This document shows, in pieces, positions 52,257-61,263 of a DNA stretch of 64,000 nt (position 1 is its first letter; the number at the start of each line of letters is the position of its first letter). The notes beneath the pieces are model-generated. The model was not told the DNA's origin and ran no database searches. It saw nothing but the letters and a program-made list of their open reading frames with translations. The position numbers were made by a program, and so were the translations under genes. Source of the stretch: Parvibaculum sp046297875 (lineage in GTDB: Bacteria > Pseudomonadota > Alphaproteobacteria > Parvibaculales > Parvibaculaceae); contig NZ_JBKBHD010000001.1 in the NCBI RefSeq assembly GCF_046297875.1, forward strand, positions 2,232,001 through 2,296,000, read 5' to 3'.

Positions 52257-53456
52257 TCATTGACGCGGTTCGCGCGGCGCCGTCAGGTAGCGCCAGCCCG
52301 CCACCAGCACATAGAGTCCGCAAAGGCTGGCCATGGCGACGATCAGGCCGTGCGGGTTCCACAGGTCCATCGCGACGCCGGCCATGGGCGGGCCGACAAG
52401 CGCGCCGAGCGAGAACATCATCACGAAGGCGGCGTTGGCAGCGGCGAGATTCGCGCCCTTGAAGCGCTCGCCGAGCAGCGTCAGCCCCACCGTGTACATG
52501 CCGACCACCACGCCGCCAAAGAAGAAGAGCGCCGGGGCGAACAGCCAGACGGAGCCCATGACGAAGGGGAGGGCGAGCGTACCCAGAAGGCCGATACTCG
52601 CGCAGAAGAGCAGGACGAGGCGCCTGTCCGTCCGGTCGGACCACATGCCGATCGGGATCTGCAGGAGTATGTTACCGGCCGCGAAAAGCGACAGGACGAA
52701 GGCGGCATATTGCTCGGTCAGTCCGATGCGAACGCCATAGATGGGCAGCATGTTGAAGACGTTGGTTTCCGTCGCGCCATAGACGAAGCCTGCCAGCGTG
52801 GCGGCCGGCGCGGCCATGAGGAAGGTCACAAAGGCATGGCTCGGCCGCTCGGTGACGCGCGGCGCAAGGCCGCGGCCGAACAGGACGAGCGGCACGGCGG
52901 CGGAAAGGATAAGCGCGCCGATGACGGCGAACGGCGCGACGCCTTCCGTGCCGACAAGGAAAAGCAATACGGGGCCAGAGGCGAAGCCGCAGGAAAGCAC
53001 CGTGCCGTAGATGCCGATGAGGCGGCCGCGGTTCTTGTCGTCGGCCAGCATGTTCACCCAGAATTCCGAGACGACGAAAAGGCCGGTCAGCGCCAGGCCG
53101 TTCATGAAGCGGATGAAGAACCAGAGCCAGACATTCGGGAAGTAGTAGTAGGACGGCATCGCGATGGCGGATATGGCGATGCAGCCGAGTAGAAACGGAA
53201 TTGCCGGTATCCGCCGGAGCAGCGCCGGAATGAAGGGCGTCATCAGGAAGGTTGCAAGCGCCGGCATTGCCGTGTTGAGGCCGATGATGGAGGCCGGTAC
53301 GCCGTTGCGTTCCATCATCAGTGCGAGCAGCGGGATCGATACACCGAGCCCCATGCCGACGACCGAAATACAGGCGATGACTGCGACGAGGCTGCGCCTG
53401 CGCTCCCTTTCGGTGAGCGGCGCATCGGCCAGCATGGTGAGGCTCTTTTCGGTCAT
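52257..53456 (-). CDS. major facilitator superfamily transporter
   Basis: A 399-residue permease with 12 predicted membrane segments. After a cytoplasmic head of about 20 residues the first helix is LVAVIACISVVGMGLGVSIP; a cytoplasmic loop ADDKNRGRLIGIYGTVLS between helices 4 and 5 carries the family pattern, and MWSDRTDRRLVLL is the loop between helices 8 and 9. It resembles the YcaD-type/sugar-phosphate-like MFS permeases often found near rpmG in alphaproteobacteria. Substrate unknown. Confidence 0.88.
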   Translation of the reverse strand: MTEKSLTMLADAPLTERERRRSLVAVIACISVVGMGLGVSIPLLALMMERNGVPASIIGLNTAMPALATFLMTPFIPALLRRIPAIPFLLGCIAISAIAMPSYYYFPNVWLWFFIRFMNGLALTGLFVVSEFWVNMLADDKNRGRLIGIYGTVLSCGFASGPVLLFLVGTEGVAPFAVIGALILSAAVPLVLFGRGLAPRVTERPSHAFVTFLMAAPAATLAGFVYGATETNVFNMLPIYGVRIGLTEQYAAFVLSLFAAGNILLQIPIGMWSDRTDRRLVLLFCASIGLLGTLALPFVMGSVWLFAPALFFFGGVVVGMYTVGLTLLGERFKGANLAAANAAFVMMFSLGALVGPPMAGVAMDLWNPHGLIVAMASLCGLYVLVAGWRYLTAPREPRQ

Positions 53457-53503
53457 GCCTCAGGCGATAGCCGAGTTTTCGGCATTTGTCATGGGGGAGT
53501 GCG

Positions 53504-54178
53504 CTAGCCCCGCACGACGGGCTTGTCGTTCCGGTAGCTGTAGAGGGGCGCGCGGGCGCGGCGTTCGCCCTTGCGGCGGCGGGCGATTTCGTGGAGCACG
53601 AATTCGGTCACGTCGATCACGGGCAGTTTGAGCGCTTCCGAGACCGTGTACCAGCCGAGGTCTTCCAGCTCGCCGCTGCCTTTCAGATCGCCGCTTGCCG
53701 CTTCGGCGTTCGCCGCGAAGAAGCGGGCATGGAAACGGATCGGGCTCGAGGCGGGCGTGATGGCGCGGGCAACGAAATCGAGCACGTCGAAGCGGGGCGC
53801 AAGGCCGCGCTCGCGAAAGGGCGTCCAGCCTTCGCCCGCTGCGTCGCCGACATCGCCTTGCCGCGCAATGAAGAGGCCCGTTTCCTCGAAGGTTTCGCGA
53901 ATGGCGGCGGCAGCAAGTGCTTCTGCCTTCAGGCGCGACGCGGCGGCACGCTTCACCGCTTCCGCCGTTGCCTCGGCGAAGCCGGAGGCCGGCCGCACGC
54001 CGATATCGCCCTGATCGAGCTTGCCGCCCGGAAAGACGAAAGCATCGGGAATGAACTTCATGCGCGAGTGACGCCGCCCCATCAGGATGCGTGGTTCGCC
54101 TGCGCGGTCGTCGATCAGCACGAGGCTTGCTGCATCGCGCGGGCGGATGCCGCGCTTCGTGTTGGCCAGGTCGTTCAC
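53504..54178 (-). CDS. NUDIX hydrolase, second of a tandem pair
   Basis: A 224-residue NUDIX protein. FVFPGGKLDQGD begins the NUDIX box, which is interrupted by a helical insertion before AAAAIRETFEETGLFIA, where REXXEE binds the metal. Such a split box is found in the NUDT8/NUDT19-like CoA-diphosphatase-related group. The start is GTG 54178, five bases after the stop of the first NUDIX gene. The head RPRDAASLVLI matches RPRDASTLIIV of the neighbour, so the two arose by duplication. Confidence 0.85.
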   Translation of the reverse strand: MNDLANTKRGIRPRDAASLVLIDDRAGEPRILMGRRHSRMKFIPDAFVFPGGKLDQGDIGVRPASGFAEATAEAVKRAAASRLKAEALAAAAIRETFEETGLFIARQGDVGDAAGEGWTPFRERGLAPRFDVLDFVARAITPASSPIRFHARFFAANAEAASGDLKGSGELEDLGWYTVSEALKLPVIDVTEFVLHEIARRRKGERRARAPLYSYRNDKPVVRG

Positions 54179-54182
54179 TGCG

Positions 54183-54950
54183 TCAGTTCCCGATTGCGTC
54201 GCGAATGGCATTGCCATTGCGGAAATAGACGAAGGGAACGGCGCGGCGCGCCTGCGCGGCCTTGGCGAGCGACAGGCGTTCGTCGATTTCGTCCAGCACC
54301 ACGCGGGTGATGTTCGGCAGGTCGAGGCCCCGCGCATCGTCGATGGTGAGCCAGTGCAGGCCCTGCAATTCGCCCGAGCCTTTCACCTGCATCGGATCGC
54401 CCTGGATCGCTTCTGCGTCGGCGATGAAGAAGCGCGTGTCGAAGCGGCGGGTGCGATAGGGCGGTGTGATGGCGCGGGCGACGAAATCGAGCGCGCCGAG
54501 CGCAGGGGCGACGCCTTGCGCGAAATATTCCGCCCAGTCGGGATGCTTGCTTGTCTGCGGCGCGGCTATCTTCTTGCCGATCACGAGGCCGGTCTCCTCG
54601 AAGGTTTCTCGGATCGCGGCCATGGCGAGCGCGCGGGCGCGCAGCTCCGACGGCTTGCCGGACATGCGCACCATCAGCTTGCGGGCGACGGGCTCGCGCA
54701 GATCCTGCGCCGGGCGGATGCGGCTGTCGGCGCGGTCGACGCGGCCGCCGGGAAAGACAAACTTGTTCGGCATGAATTTGTGGTTCGCATGGCGCTGGCC
54801 CATCAGCACCTGGGGCGTGGCGCCGTCGCGGCGGACGATGATGAGCGTTGAGGCATCGCGCGGCCGCACGGCCTTTCCCTGCGTTGCCTCGCGATATTCC
54901 TGTTCGCGCGATTTCTTCTGATCGAAGATCGCCCCTTTGCCCGCGCTCAT
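54183..54950 (-). CDS. NUDIX hydrolase, first of a tandem pair
   Basis: A 255-residue NUDIX protein with KAVRPRDASTLIIVRRDG, then FVFPGGRVDRADSRIRPA and, after an insertion, AAIRETFEETGLVIGKK. The later FDTRFFIADAEAIQGD and VKGSGELQGLHWLTIDDA segments are shared with the second copy. ATG 54950 starts the conserved protein; the open frame extends far upstream only as a shadow of the DUF983 gene. Substrates may be CoA or nucleotide diphosphate derivatives; this is a family-level guess. Confidence 0.87.
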   Translation of the reverse strand: MSAGKGAIFDQKKSREQEYREATQGKAVRPRDASTLIIVRRDGATPQVLMGQRHANHKFMPNKFVFPGGRVDRADSRIRPAQDLREPVARKLMVRMSGKPSELRARALAMAAIRETFEETGLVIGKKIAAPQTSKHPDWAEYFAQGVAPALGALDFVARAITPPYRTRRFDTRFFIADAEAIQGDPMQVKGSGELQGLHWLTIDDARGLDLPNITRVVLDEIDERLSLAKAAQARRAVPFVYFRNGNAIRDAIGN

Positions 54951-55045
54951 GATTCCGTCCCTGTTATCGAATGTTTGTTGGGGACAGGATGCCCCTTCGC
55001 GCGCGCGAATGCCAGCCGGAGAAAAATGCTGCGGATGACGCGGCG

Positions 55046-55459
55046 TCAGTCGTCGGTCTCGCCGCCGAAGCCGTGCATGCGAAGCGCCCATTGCCAGCCA
55101 ACCACGGCGCCCTTGATGCGGGGGAGCAGCGCGAGGGAGAGGAAGAGCGTCAGCGCCGGCCAGATGACCATGTGGACCCAGATCTCGGGCTTCCATGCAA
55201 GCTCTGTCCAGAGCAGCATCGGCACGACGATATGGCCCACCACCATGATGGTGAAATAGGGCGGTGCGTCGTCGGCGCGGTGATGGTGCAGTTCCTCGCC
55301 ACAGGAGGCGCATTCGTCCGACACCTTCAGGTACTTGCGGAAGGCATTGCCCCTGCCACAGGCCGGGCAGCGGCCGAAGAACCCGCGCAGCATCGAGGGC
55401 GTGAGCGGCCGGGGGGCGGGCTCGGCCGGCTGGTAGATGCTTGTATCGGTCATATCCAT
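55046..55459 (-). CDS. DUF983-family membrane protein
   Basis: A 137-residue small membrane protein of the DUF983 family. Two zinc-binding pairs, CPACGRGNAF and CASCGEEL, precede a membrane part with FTIMVVGHIVVPMLLWTELA and VIWPALTLFLSLALLPRI. An ATG at codon 3 (MTDTS) is another possible start. The family is common in alphaproteobacteria and usually lies between rnr and NUDIX genes, as here. Function unknown. Confidence 0.85.
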   Translation of the reverse strand: MDMTDTSIYQPAEPAPRPLTPSMLRGFFGRCPACGRGNAFRKYLKVSDECASCGEELHHHRADDAPPYFTIMVVGHIVVPMLLWTELAWKPEIWVHMVIWPALTLFLSLALLPRIKGAVVGWQWALRMHGFGGETDD

Positions 55460-55550
55460 GCGCGGACTCGTACGGGAGGGATAGGCTTACCCGAGCAAAA
55501 TGGTCGGAATGGCCGCGAGAAGAAATGTGGCAGGTTGCCGCGCGGCAGCG

Positions 55551-57887
55551 TTACCGGCGGGAACCGTTGCCCCGGGCCTGCTTGCCATATTTGCCGCGTT
55601 TCGCACCCGACCGTCCCGATGGCGCGCGCGAGCGGCGGCCGGCGCCTTTCGGAGCCTCGCTGCCGCCGTCGAGAAGCTCGAAGCGCAATCCGCCCGTGAC
55701 CGGCACGGCTTCCTCAAGGCGCACACGAACGGCATCGCCCAGCGAATAGGCGATGCGCGTGCGCTGGCCGATCAGCGCATGGATGATCTCGTCGTGATGG
55801 AAGAAGTCGCCGCCGAGCGAGGAGATGGGCACGAAACCATCCGCTCCTGTCTCGTCGAGCTTCACGAAGAGGCCGAAGCGCGTCACGCCTGCGATGCGGC
55901 CTGTGAACTCGGCGCCGATGCGGGCTTCGAGGAAGGCGGCGATGAAGCGGTCCTTCGAGTCGCGCTCGGCGATCATCGAGCGGCGCTCGGTCATGGAAAT
56001 GTGTTCGGCGATCTCGGTCAGTTCCGCGACTTCATCATCCGTCTGCCCATCCTTGCCGAGGCCGAGCCCTGCGATCAGCGCGCGATGGACCGTGAGGTCC
56101 GCATAGCGGCGGATGGGCGAGGTGAAGTGGGCATAGCGGCGCAGATTGAGCCCGAAATGGCCGATATTGTCCGGCGAATAGATGGCCTGCGCCTGCGAGC
56201 GCAGTACCACGTCGGAGACGATGCGGTCATGCTCCGTGCCGTCCACCTGCGAGAGCACGCGGTTGAAATTCGCCGGGCGGATATTCTCGCCCCGCGTGAA
56301 GTTCAGGTTCAGCGTTGCGAGGAACTCCGCCAGCGCCACGAGCTTCTCGCGCGAGGGGGCATCATGGATGCGGTAGATGACCTTCCGGCGCACCGCTTCC
56401 GCCTGTTCGGCGGCACAGACATTCGCCTGGATCATGAATTCCTCGATGAGCTTCATCGATTCGAACTTGTCGCCGATGCGCACGCCTGCGATCCGGCCAT
56501 CGGCGCCAATGTCGATCTTGTGTTCCGGCAGGTCGAGGTCGAGCGGTGCACGCACTTCGCGCGCCTTGGCGATGATGCGATAGGCCGCCCATAGCGGCTT
56601 CAGCACAGGTTCGAGCAGCGGCCCGGCAATATCGTCCGGCCTTCCGTCGATCGCTTCCTGCACCTGCCGGTAGCTCAGGCTCGCGGCGGAACGCATCAGG
56701 CCCCGGATGAACTCATGGCCACGCTTGTTGCCGTTCCGGTCGAAGACCATGCGCACGGCAAAGCACGCGCGGTCTTCGCCGTCGACCAGCGAGCAGAGAT
56801 CGTTCGAAATGCGCTCCGGCAGCATGGGCACGACACGGTCCGGGAAATAGGTCGAGTTGCCGCGCTTCCTCGCCTCGCGGTCCATCGGCGAGCCGGGCTT
56901 CACATAGGCCGCGACATCGGCGATGGCGACGATGGCGACGACGCCGCCATCGTTTTTCGGGTCCGTGTCGGGCGCCGCCCATACGGCATCGTCATGGTCG
57001 CGCGCATCAGCCGGGTCAATGGTGATGAGCGGTATGTCGCGAAGGTCCGTGCGGCCCTTGAGACCGTGATGCTTTGCCGCTTCCGCTTCGGCGATCACAT
57101 CGTCGGGGAAGGCATCGGGAATGCCATGCGCGTGAATGGCGATCAGGCTGATCGAGCGCGGGTCTTCGCTGTCGCCGAAGACTTCGCGGATGCGGGCGCG
57201 GGAGAGCCCGTATTTCTTGCCGGGAACGGTTTCCGCGAAGACGAGGTTTCCTTCTTCTGCACCGTTCACATCTTCCGGCGCGATCTCATATTCGTTGCGG
57301 AGTTTCTTCTCGACAGGAACGAGGCGGCCGCCTTTCCCTTTCTTGTTCGCGCGGTAGAGGCCGAGAATGCGCTCTGCGCCCTTGCCGATGCGGCGGATGA
57401 CCTGCGCTTCGTAGGGGTAGGGTTCTTCCTCGTCTTCCACTTTCGCGATGCGCGCCAGCACGCGGTCGCCGACGCCTGCGGGCGGCTCGTCATAGTCGCG
57501 CTTCTTGCGCGACGTGTCGGGTGCCACGACGATGAGCGGCGCGGGCTCTTCACCCGGCCAGCTCACGGGCCGCGCGATCAGCTCGCCATCCATATCCGTA
57601 TGCGTGATTTCGATGACGGTGACGGGTGGCAGTGCGTCGGTGCGGCGCAGGTTCTTCGCCTCGTCCCTCGCGATCAGCCCTTCCTCCGTCATCGCCTTCA
57701 GCATCTGCTTCAGGGGAATGCGGTCGTCTCCCTTGACGCCGAAGGCGCGGCCGATCTCGCGCTTCGAGGTCTTGCCGGGATTTTCGGAGAGGAAGGCGAG
57801 GATCTGTTCGCGCGTCGGCAAGCCGCCGGATTTCTTCTTTCCGGCGGGCTTTTTCGTCGTGGCCCGTCTGGGCTTGCCTTCGGCCAA
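55551..57887 (-). CDS. rnr: ribonuclease R
   Basis: A 778-residue 3'-5' exoribonuclease of the RNase II family that degrades structured RNA. Order: an N-terminal helix-turn-helix (residues 20-85, ILAFLSENPGKTSKREIGRA), cold-shock domains, the RNB domain with catalytic aspartates in ITIDPADARDHDDAVWAA and RKRGNSTYFPDRVVPMLPER, an S1 domain (GRIAGVTRFGLFVKLDETGA) and a basic Gly/Arg/Lys tail. The start lies two bases after the topA stop, so topA and rnr are one unit. Confidence 0.95.
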   Translation of the reverse strand: MAEGKPRRATTKKPAGKKKSGGLPTREQILAFLSENPGKTSKREIGRAFGVKGDDRIPLKQMLKAMTEEGLIARDEAKNLRRTDALPPVTVIEITHTDMDGELIARPVSWPGEEPAPLIVVAPDTSRKKRDYDEPPAGVGDRVLARIAKVEDEEEPYPYEAQVIRRIGKGAERILGLYRANKKGKGGRLVPVEKKLRNEYEIAPEDVNGAEEGNLVFAETVPGKKYGLSRARIREVFGDSEDPRSISLIAIHAHGIPDAFPDDVIAEAEAAKHHGLKGRTDLRDIPLITIDPADARDHDDAVWAAPDTDPKNDGGVVAIVAIADVAAYVKPGSPMDREARKRGNSTYFPDRVVPMLPERISNDLCSLVDGEDRACFAVRMVFDRNGNKRGHEFIRGLMRSAASLSYRQVQEAIDGRPDDIAGPLLEPVLKPLWAAYRIIAKAREVRAPLDLDLPEHKIDIGADGRIAGVRIGDKFESMKLIEEFMIQANVCAAEQAEAVRRKVIYRIHDAPSREKLVALAEFLATLNLNFTRGENIRPANFNRVLSQVDGTEHDRIVSDVVLRSQAQAIYSPDNIGHFGLNLRRYAHFTSPIRRYADLTVHRALIAGLGLGKDGQTDDEVAELTEIAEHISMTERRSMIAERDSKDRFIAAFLEARIGAEFTGRIAGVTRFGLFVKLDETGADGFVPISSLGGDFFHHDEIIHALIGQRTRIAYSLGDAVRVRLEEAVPVTGGLRFELLDGGSEAPKGAGRRSRAPSGRSGAKRGKYGKQARGNGSRR

Positions 57888-57889
57888 GG

Positions 57890-60598
57890 TCAGTCCGCCA
57901 ATTCAGTGGCTTTGCCGCTCTTCTTCGCGGCAGGCTTTTTCGCAGCAGGCTTTTTCGCAGCAGGCTTTTTCGCTGTGGTCTTCTTTGCGGGGGCCTTTTT
58001 CTTCGCGGCAGGTTTCTTTGCGGCTGTCTTCTTCGCCGGGGCTTTCTTTTCCGCCGGTTCCTTCATTGCGGCCGCCTTCTTTGCCGGCTTCTTCTTGCCG
58101 CTCTTCGCGTCCTTTTCGGTAACGAGCGCAAGCGCCGCGTCAAGCGTCACATCTTCAGGCACGGCGGATTTCGGCAGCGTCGCATTCGTGCTGCCATGCT
58201 TGATGTAGGGGCCGTATTTTCCTTCGCGCAGCTGCACGGGCTTGCCCGTATCGGGGTGGTCGCCCAGCTCCTTCAGCACCTTGCCTGCGCGCTCTTCGGC
58301 GCGGGCGATCTTTTCGGCAAGCACGGTGACAGCGCGGTTCACGCCGATGTCGAAAAGCTCTTCCGGGTCTTTCAGGTTCGCGTAGGTGCCATCATGCAGG
58401 ATGAAGGGACCGAAGCGGCCAAGGCCCGCTGTGATCTTCTTGCCGGTTTCCGGGTGGATGCCGACGTCGCGCGGCAGAGTAAGAAGGCGCAGCGCCATGT
58501 CGAGATCGACATCGGCGGCGGAAGTTTTCGCGGGCAGGCCACTCCGTTTCGGTTTGTCGTCGTCCGAAAGCGGCGCACGCTCGACATAAGGTCCGAAGCG
58601 GCCGGTCTTGAGCGAGACTTCCGCGCCCGTTTCCGGGTCGGTGCCGAGTACGCGGTCGCCAGTCGCTTCCTCGCCTTCGGCGCCCACGGTTAGCTGGCGC
58701 GTGAACTTGCAATCGGGATAATTCGAGCAGCCAACAAAGGCGCCGAAGCGGCCGACCTTCAGCGACAGGCGGCCATTGTCGCAGGAAGGGCATGCGCGCG
58801 GGTCCGTGCCGTCACCCTTGTCAGGGAAAACGTGGGGCGCGAGAACATCGTTCAGCCGGTCGAGCACTTCGGTGATGCGGAGTTCCGTCGCTTCGGCGAC
58901 GTTGCCGGTAAAGTCCTTCCAGAATTCGCGCAGCAATTCCTTCCAGTCGAGCTCGCCCGCCGATACCTTGTCGAGCTTTTCCTCAAGCGCCGCCGTGAAG
59001 TCGTATTCGACATAGCGCGAGAAGAAGTTTTCGAGGAAGGCGGTGACGAGGCGGCCCTTGTCCTGCGGCACAAAACGCTTCTGGTCCATGCGCACATAGT
59101 CGCGGTCGCGCAGCGTCTGCAGCGTCGAGGCATAGGTCGACGGACGGCCGATGCCAAGTTCTTCCATGCGCTTCACGAGCGTTGCTTCGGTGAAGCGGGG
59201 CGGTGGCTCGGTGAAATGCTGTTCGGGGCGGATCTTCTCCGTGCCGAGCTTATCGCCGCGGGCGACTTTCGGCAGGCGGTTGCCTTCCTCCGCATCGTCC
59301 GGTTCGTCGCGGCCTTCCTGATAGAGACGAAGGAAGCCATCGAAGACGATGACCGATCCCGTGGCGCGCAGGCCGATCGGCGCGTCGTTCGCTTCCATCT
59401 CGATGGTCGTTCGCTCAAGCTGCACGCTTTCCATCTGGCTTGCGATGGTACGGTTCCAGACGAGTTCATAGAGGCGGCGCTGATCGTCGTCGAGGCGGGC
59501 GGCCACCTGCTTGGGCAGGCGCGCGAGATCGGTCGGGCGGATCGCTTCATGCGCTTCCTGCGCGTTCTTGGCCTTGCTCGTGTAGACGCGCGCGCTGTCC
59601 GGCAGATAGGCCTCGCCGAATTCATTGTTGATGACGGTGCGGGCCTGGGCGATTGCTTCCGGCGCAATCTGCACGCCGTCGGTTCGCATATAGGTGATGA
59701 GGCCGGTCGTCTCGCCGTCGATATCAACACCTTCGTAAAGCCGCTGCGCCACCTGCATGGTGCGGCTTGCCGAGAAACCGAGCTTGCGCGAGGCTTCCTG
59801 CTGCAGCGTCGATGTCGTGAAGGGCGGGTTCGGATTGCGCCGTGCAGGCTTGCTCTCGACCGAGGTGACCGAGAAGCGCGAAGCCTTGATGCGCGCGACG
59901 ACTTCATCTGCCGTCTTCTGATCGGGAATGTCGAACTTGCCGAGTTTCTTGCCGTCGAGCGACACGAGGCGTGCGGCAAAGACATCACCTGCGCCGGTCT
60001 TCATGTCGGTTTCGACTGTCCAGTATTCCTGGCTGCGGAAGGCTTCGATCTCGAGTTCACGGTCGCAGATGAGGCGAAGCGCAACGGATTGCACCCGGCC
60101 GGCGGAGCGCGATCCGGGGAGTTTCCGCCAGAGCACGGGCGAAAGGGTGAAGCCGACGAGATAGTCGAGGGCGCGGCGGGCGAGATAGGCGTCGATCAAC
60201 TCCCTGTCGAGTCCGCGCGGATGTTCCATCGCCTCGGTGACGGATTTTTTGGTGATGGCGTTGAAGACGACGCGCTGGACCTCGACGTCCTTCAGCGCCT
60301 TCTTCTTGTTGAGCACTTCCAGCACATGCCAGGAAATCGCCTCTCCCTCGCGGTCCGGGTCGGTTGCGAGGATCAGGCGGTTGGCGCCTTTCACGGCGGC
60401 GGCAATCTCGTTCAGGCGCTTCTGGGATTTCGCGTCCACATCCCAGGCCATGGCGAAGTCGTCATCCGGCAGAACCGAGCCATCCTTCGAGGGCAGGTCG
60501 CGGACATGGCCGTAGGAAGCGAGGACCTTGTAGTCCTTGCCCAGATATTTGTTGATGGTTTTCGCCTTGGCGGGCGACTCAACAATGACGACGTCCAT
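57890..60598 (-). CDS. topA: DNA topoisomerase I (type IA) with a lysine-rich tail
   Basis: A 902-residue enzyme that relaxes negative supercoils. The Toprim domain has VVIVESPAKAKTINKYLG and DPDREGEAISWH, and the active-site tyrosine is Tyr303 in LITYMRTDGV. One C-terminal zinc ribbon is clear (CPSCDNGRLSLKVG to CSNYPDC), followed by topoisomerase C-terminal repeats such as GRFGPYVERAPL and GRFGPFILHDGTYANL. The last 75 residues are almost only Lys, Ala and Pro (KKPAAKKPAAK), a histone-H1-like tail that likely raises processivity by non-specific DNA binding. It is followed by rnr. Confidence 0.96.
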   Translation of the reverse strand: MDVVIVESPAKAKTINKYLGKDYKVLASYGHVRDLPSKDGSVLPDDDFAMAWDVDAKSQKRLNEIAAAVKGANRLILATDPDREGEAISWHVLEVLNKKKALKDVEVQRVVFNAITKKSVTEAMEHPRGLDRELIDAYLARRALDYLVGFTLSPVLWRKLPGSRSAGRVQSVALRLICDRELEIEAFRSQEYWTVETDMKTGAGDVFAARLVSLDGKKLGKFDIPDQKTADEVVARIKASRFSVTSVESKPARRNPNPPFTTSTLQQEASRKLGFSASRTMQVAQRLYEGVDIDGETTGLITYMRTDGVQIAPEAIAQARTVINNEFGEAYLPDSARVYTSKAKNAQEAHEAIRPTDLARLPKQVAARLDDDQRRLYELVWNRTIASQMESVQLERTTIEMEANDAPIGLRATGSVIVFDGFLRLYQEGRDEPDDAEEGNRLPKVARGDKLGTEKIRPEQHFTEPPPRFTEATLVKRMEELGIGRPSTYASTLQTLRDRDYVRMDQKRFVPQDKGRLVTAFLENFFSRYVEYDFTAALEEKLDKVSAGELDWKELLREFWKDFTGNVAEATELRITEVLDRLNDVLAPHVFPDKGDGTDPRACPSCDNGRLSLKVGRFGAFVGCSNYPDCKFTRQLTVGAEGEEATGDRVLGTDPETGAEVSLKTGRFGPYVERAPLSDDDKPKRSGLPAKTSAADVDLDMALRLLTLPRDVGIHPETGKKITAGLGRFGPFILHDGTYANLKDPEELFDIGVNRAVTVLAEKIARAEERAGKVLKELGDHPDTGKPVQLREGKYGPYIKHGSTNATLPKSAVPEDVTLDAALALVTEKDAKSGKKKPAKKAAAMKEPAEKKAPAKKTAAKKPAAKKKAPAKKTTAKKPAAKKPAAKKPAAKKSGKATELAD
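57930..57974 (-). repeat. three tandem 15-base repeats in the topA tail
   Basis: GCAGGCTTTTTCGCA is repeated three times head to tail (57930-57944, 57945-57959, and 57960-57974 with the last base changed), encoding repeated Lys-Pro-Ala-Ala-Lys units. Nearby KKTAAKKPAAKK segments are degenerate copies. Such repeats can change in number by slippage. Confidence 0.85.
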
Positions 60599-60978
60599 TG
60601 GACTGTTGCACTCTCTATATTAGGGGCTCTCGCGGTGGCGAAGCACGGCGCGCCCTTTGCCTTCGGCCCGGTATGCCGGGCCGTTTCCACGCTTGCAAAC
60701 CGTGAAAAGCTCCAGTCAGCGCCGCGACCGCCGCTGCGAACCGCCGGGTGAAAATGGTGAAAAGGGCGGGGCCTGTCAAATGCCGCGGAATCCTTGAGGA
60801 AATACGGCACTCCATCGAGCCGGTGAATATCAGTCCAGTTCGAATATAGTTCCGCTTAGGCCAAAGGGTCTACTTCATCCAGTCTGTATATGCTTCGATC
60901 TAGTTCCCGGCCCGGAGGCCGGTTCGGGAAGGAATGTCACCGCCGCGCCGTGTGCATGGCTATTGGAGGAGGTGAGAG
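60599..60978. other. intergenic region between topA and the small gene at 60979
   Basis: A 380-base stretch without a convincing gene. It contains a perfect hairpin, CGGCCCGG-TATG-CCGGGCCG at 60664-60683, 65 bases before the topA start, and shorter CG-rich repeats. It must hold the topA promoter and that of the small plus-strand gene. Confidence 0.6.
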
Positions 60979-61260
60979 ATGCGGAAGTCCTATATCCGGG
61001 CCGAGGCCGTGCCCGAAGCCGGCGATCTGGCGGAGGCAGCGCGGCGGCTTCGAAACTCCCTTCCGAATGGTGACCCGCTGGCCGATGCCGACGATGAGGC
61101 GGTGGCCGCCTATCTGCTGGATCTGATGATCGCATCCCGCAAAATGGCGGCAAAACGCGGCTTCAGCTTTCTGGCCTATCTGATCGGCGTGGCGGCGGAG
61201 GAGTCGCGGCTGCTGTCGCTTGGCCAGTCGGCGGTGCGCAAGCAGGTTGCAGGCGACTGA
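60979..61260 (+). CDS. small conserved-looking protein of unknown function
   Basis: A 93-residue protein that is mostly helical: VPEAGDLAEAARRLRNSL, then DDEAVAAYLLDLMIASRKMA, then LAYLIGVAAEESRLL. It has no signal peptide, metal site or recognised domain. An exceptionally strong ribosome site (GGAGGAGGTGAG) lies a few bases before ATG 60979, and codon use matches the neighbours, so it is very likely expressed. It interrupts the minus-strand dprA-topA order and is convergent with dprA. Confidence 0.7.
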   Translation: MRKSYIRAEAVPEAGDLAEAARRLRNSLPNGDPLADADDEAVAAYLLDLMIASRKMAAKRGFSFLAYLIGVAAEESRLLSLGQSAVRKQVAGD

Positions 61261-61263
61261 GGA

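Noticed and set aside
58832..60751. A 639-codon open frame antisense to topA, and similar long frames antisense to rnr (55500-56594) and to the GS operon
   Set aside because: Long antisense frames are expected in GC-rich coding DNA; the opposite strand holds well-conserved genes and these frames show no family motifs.
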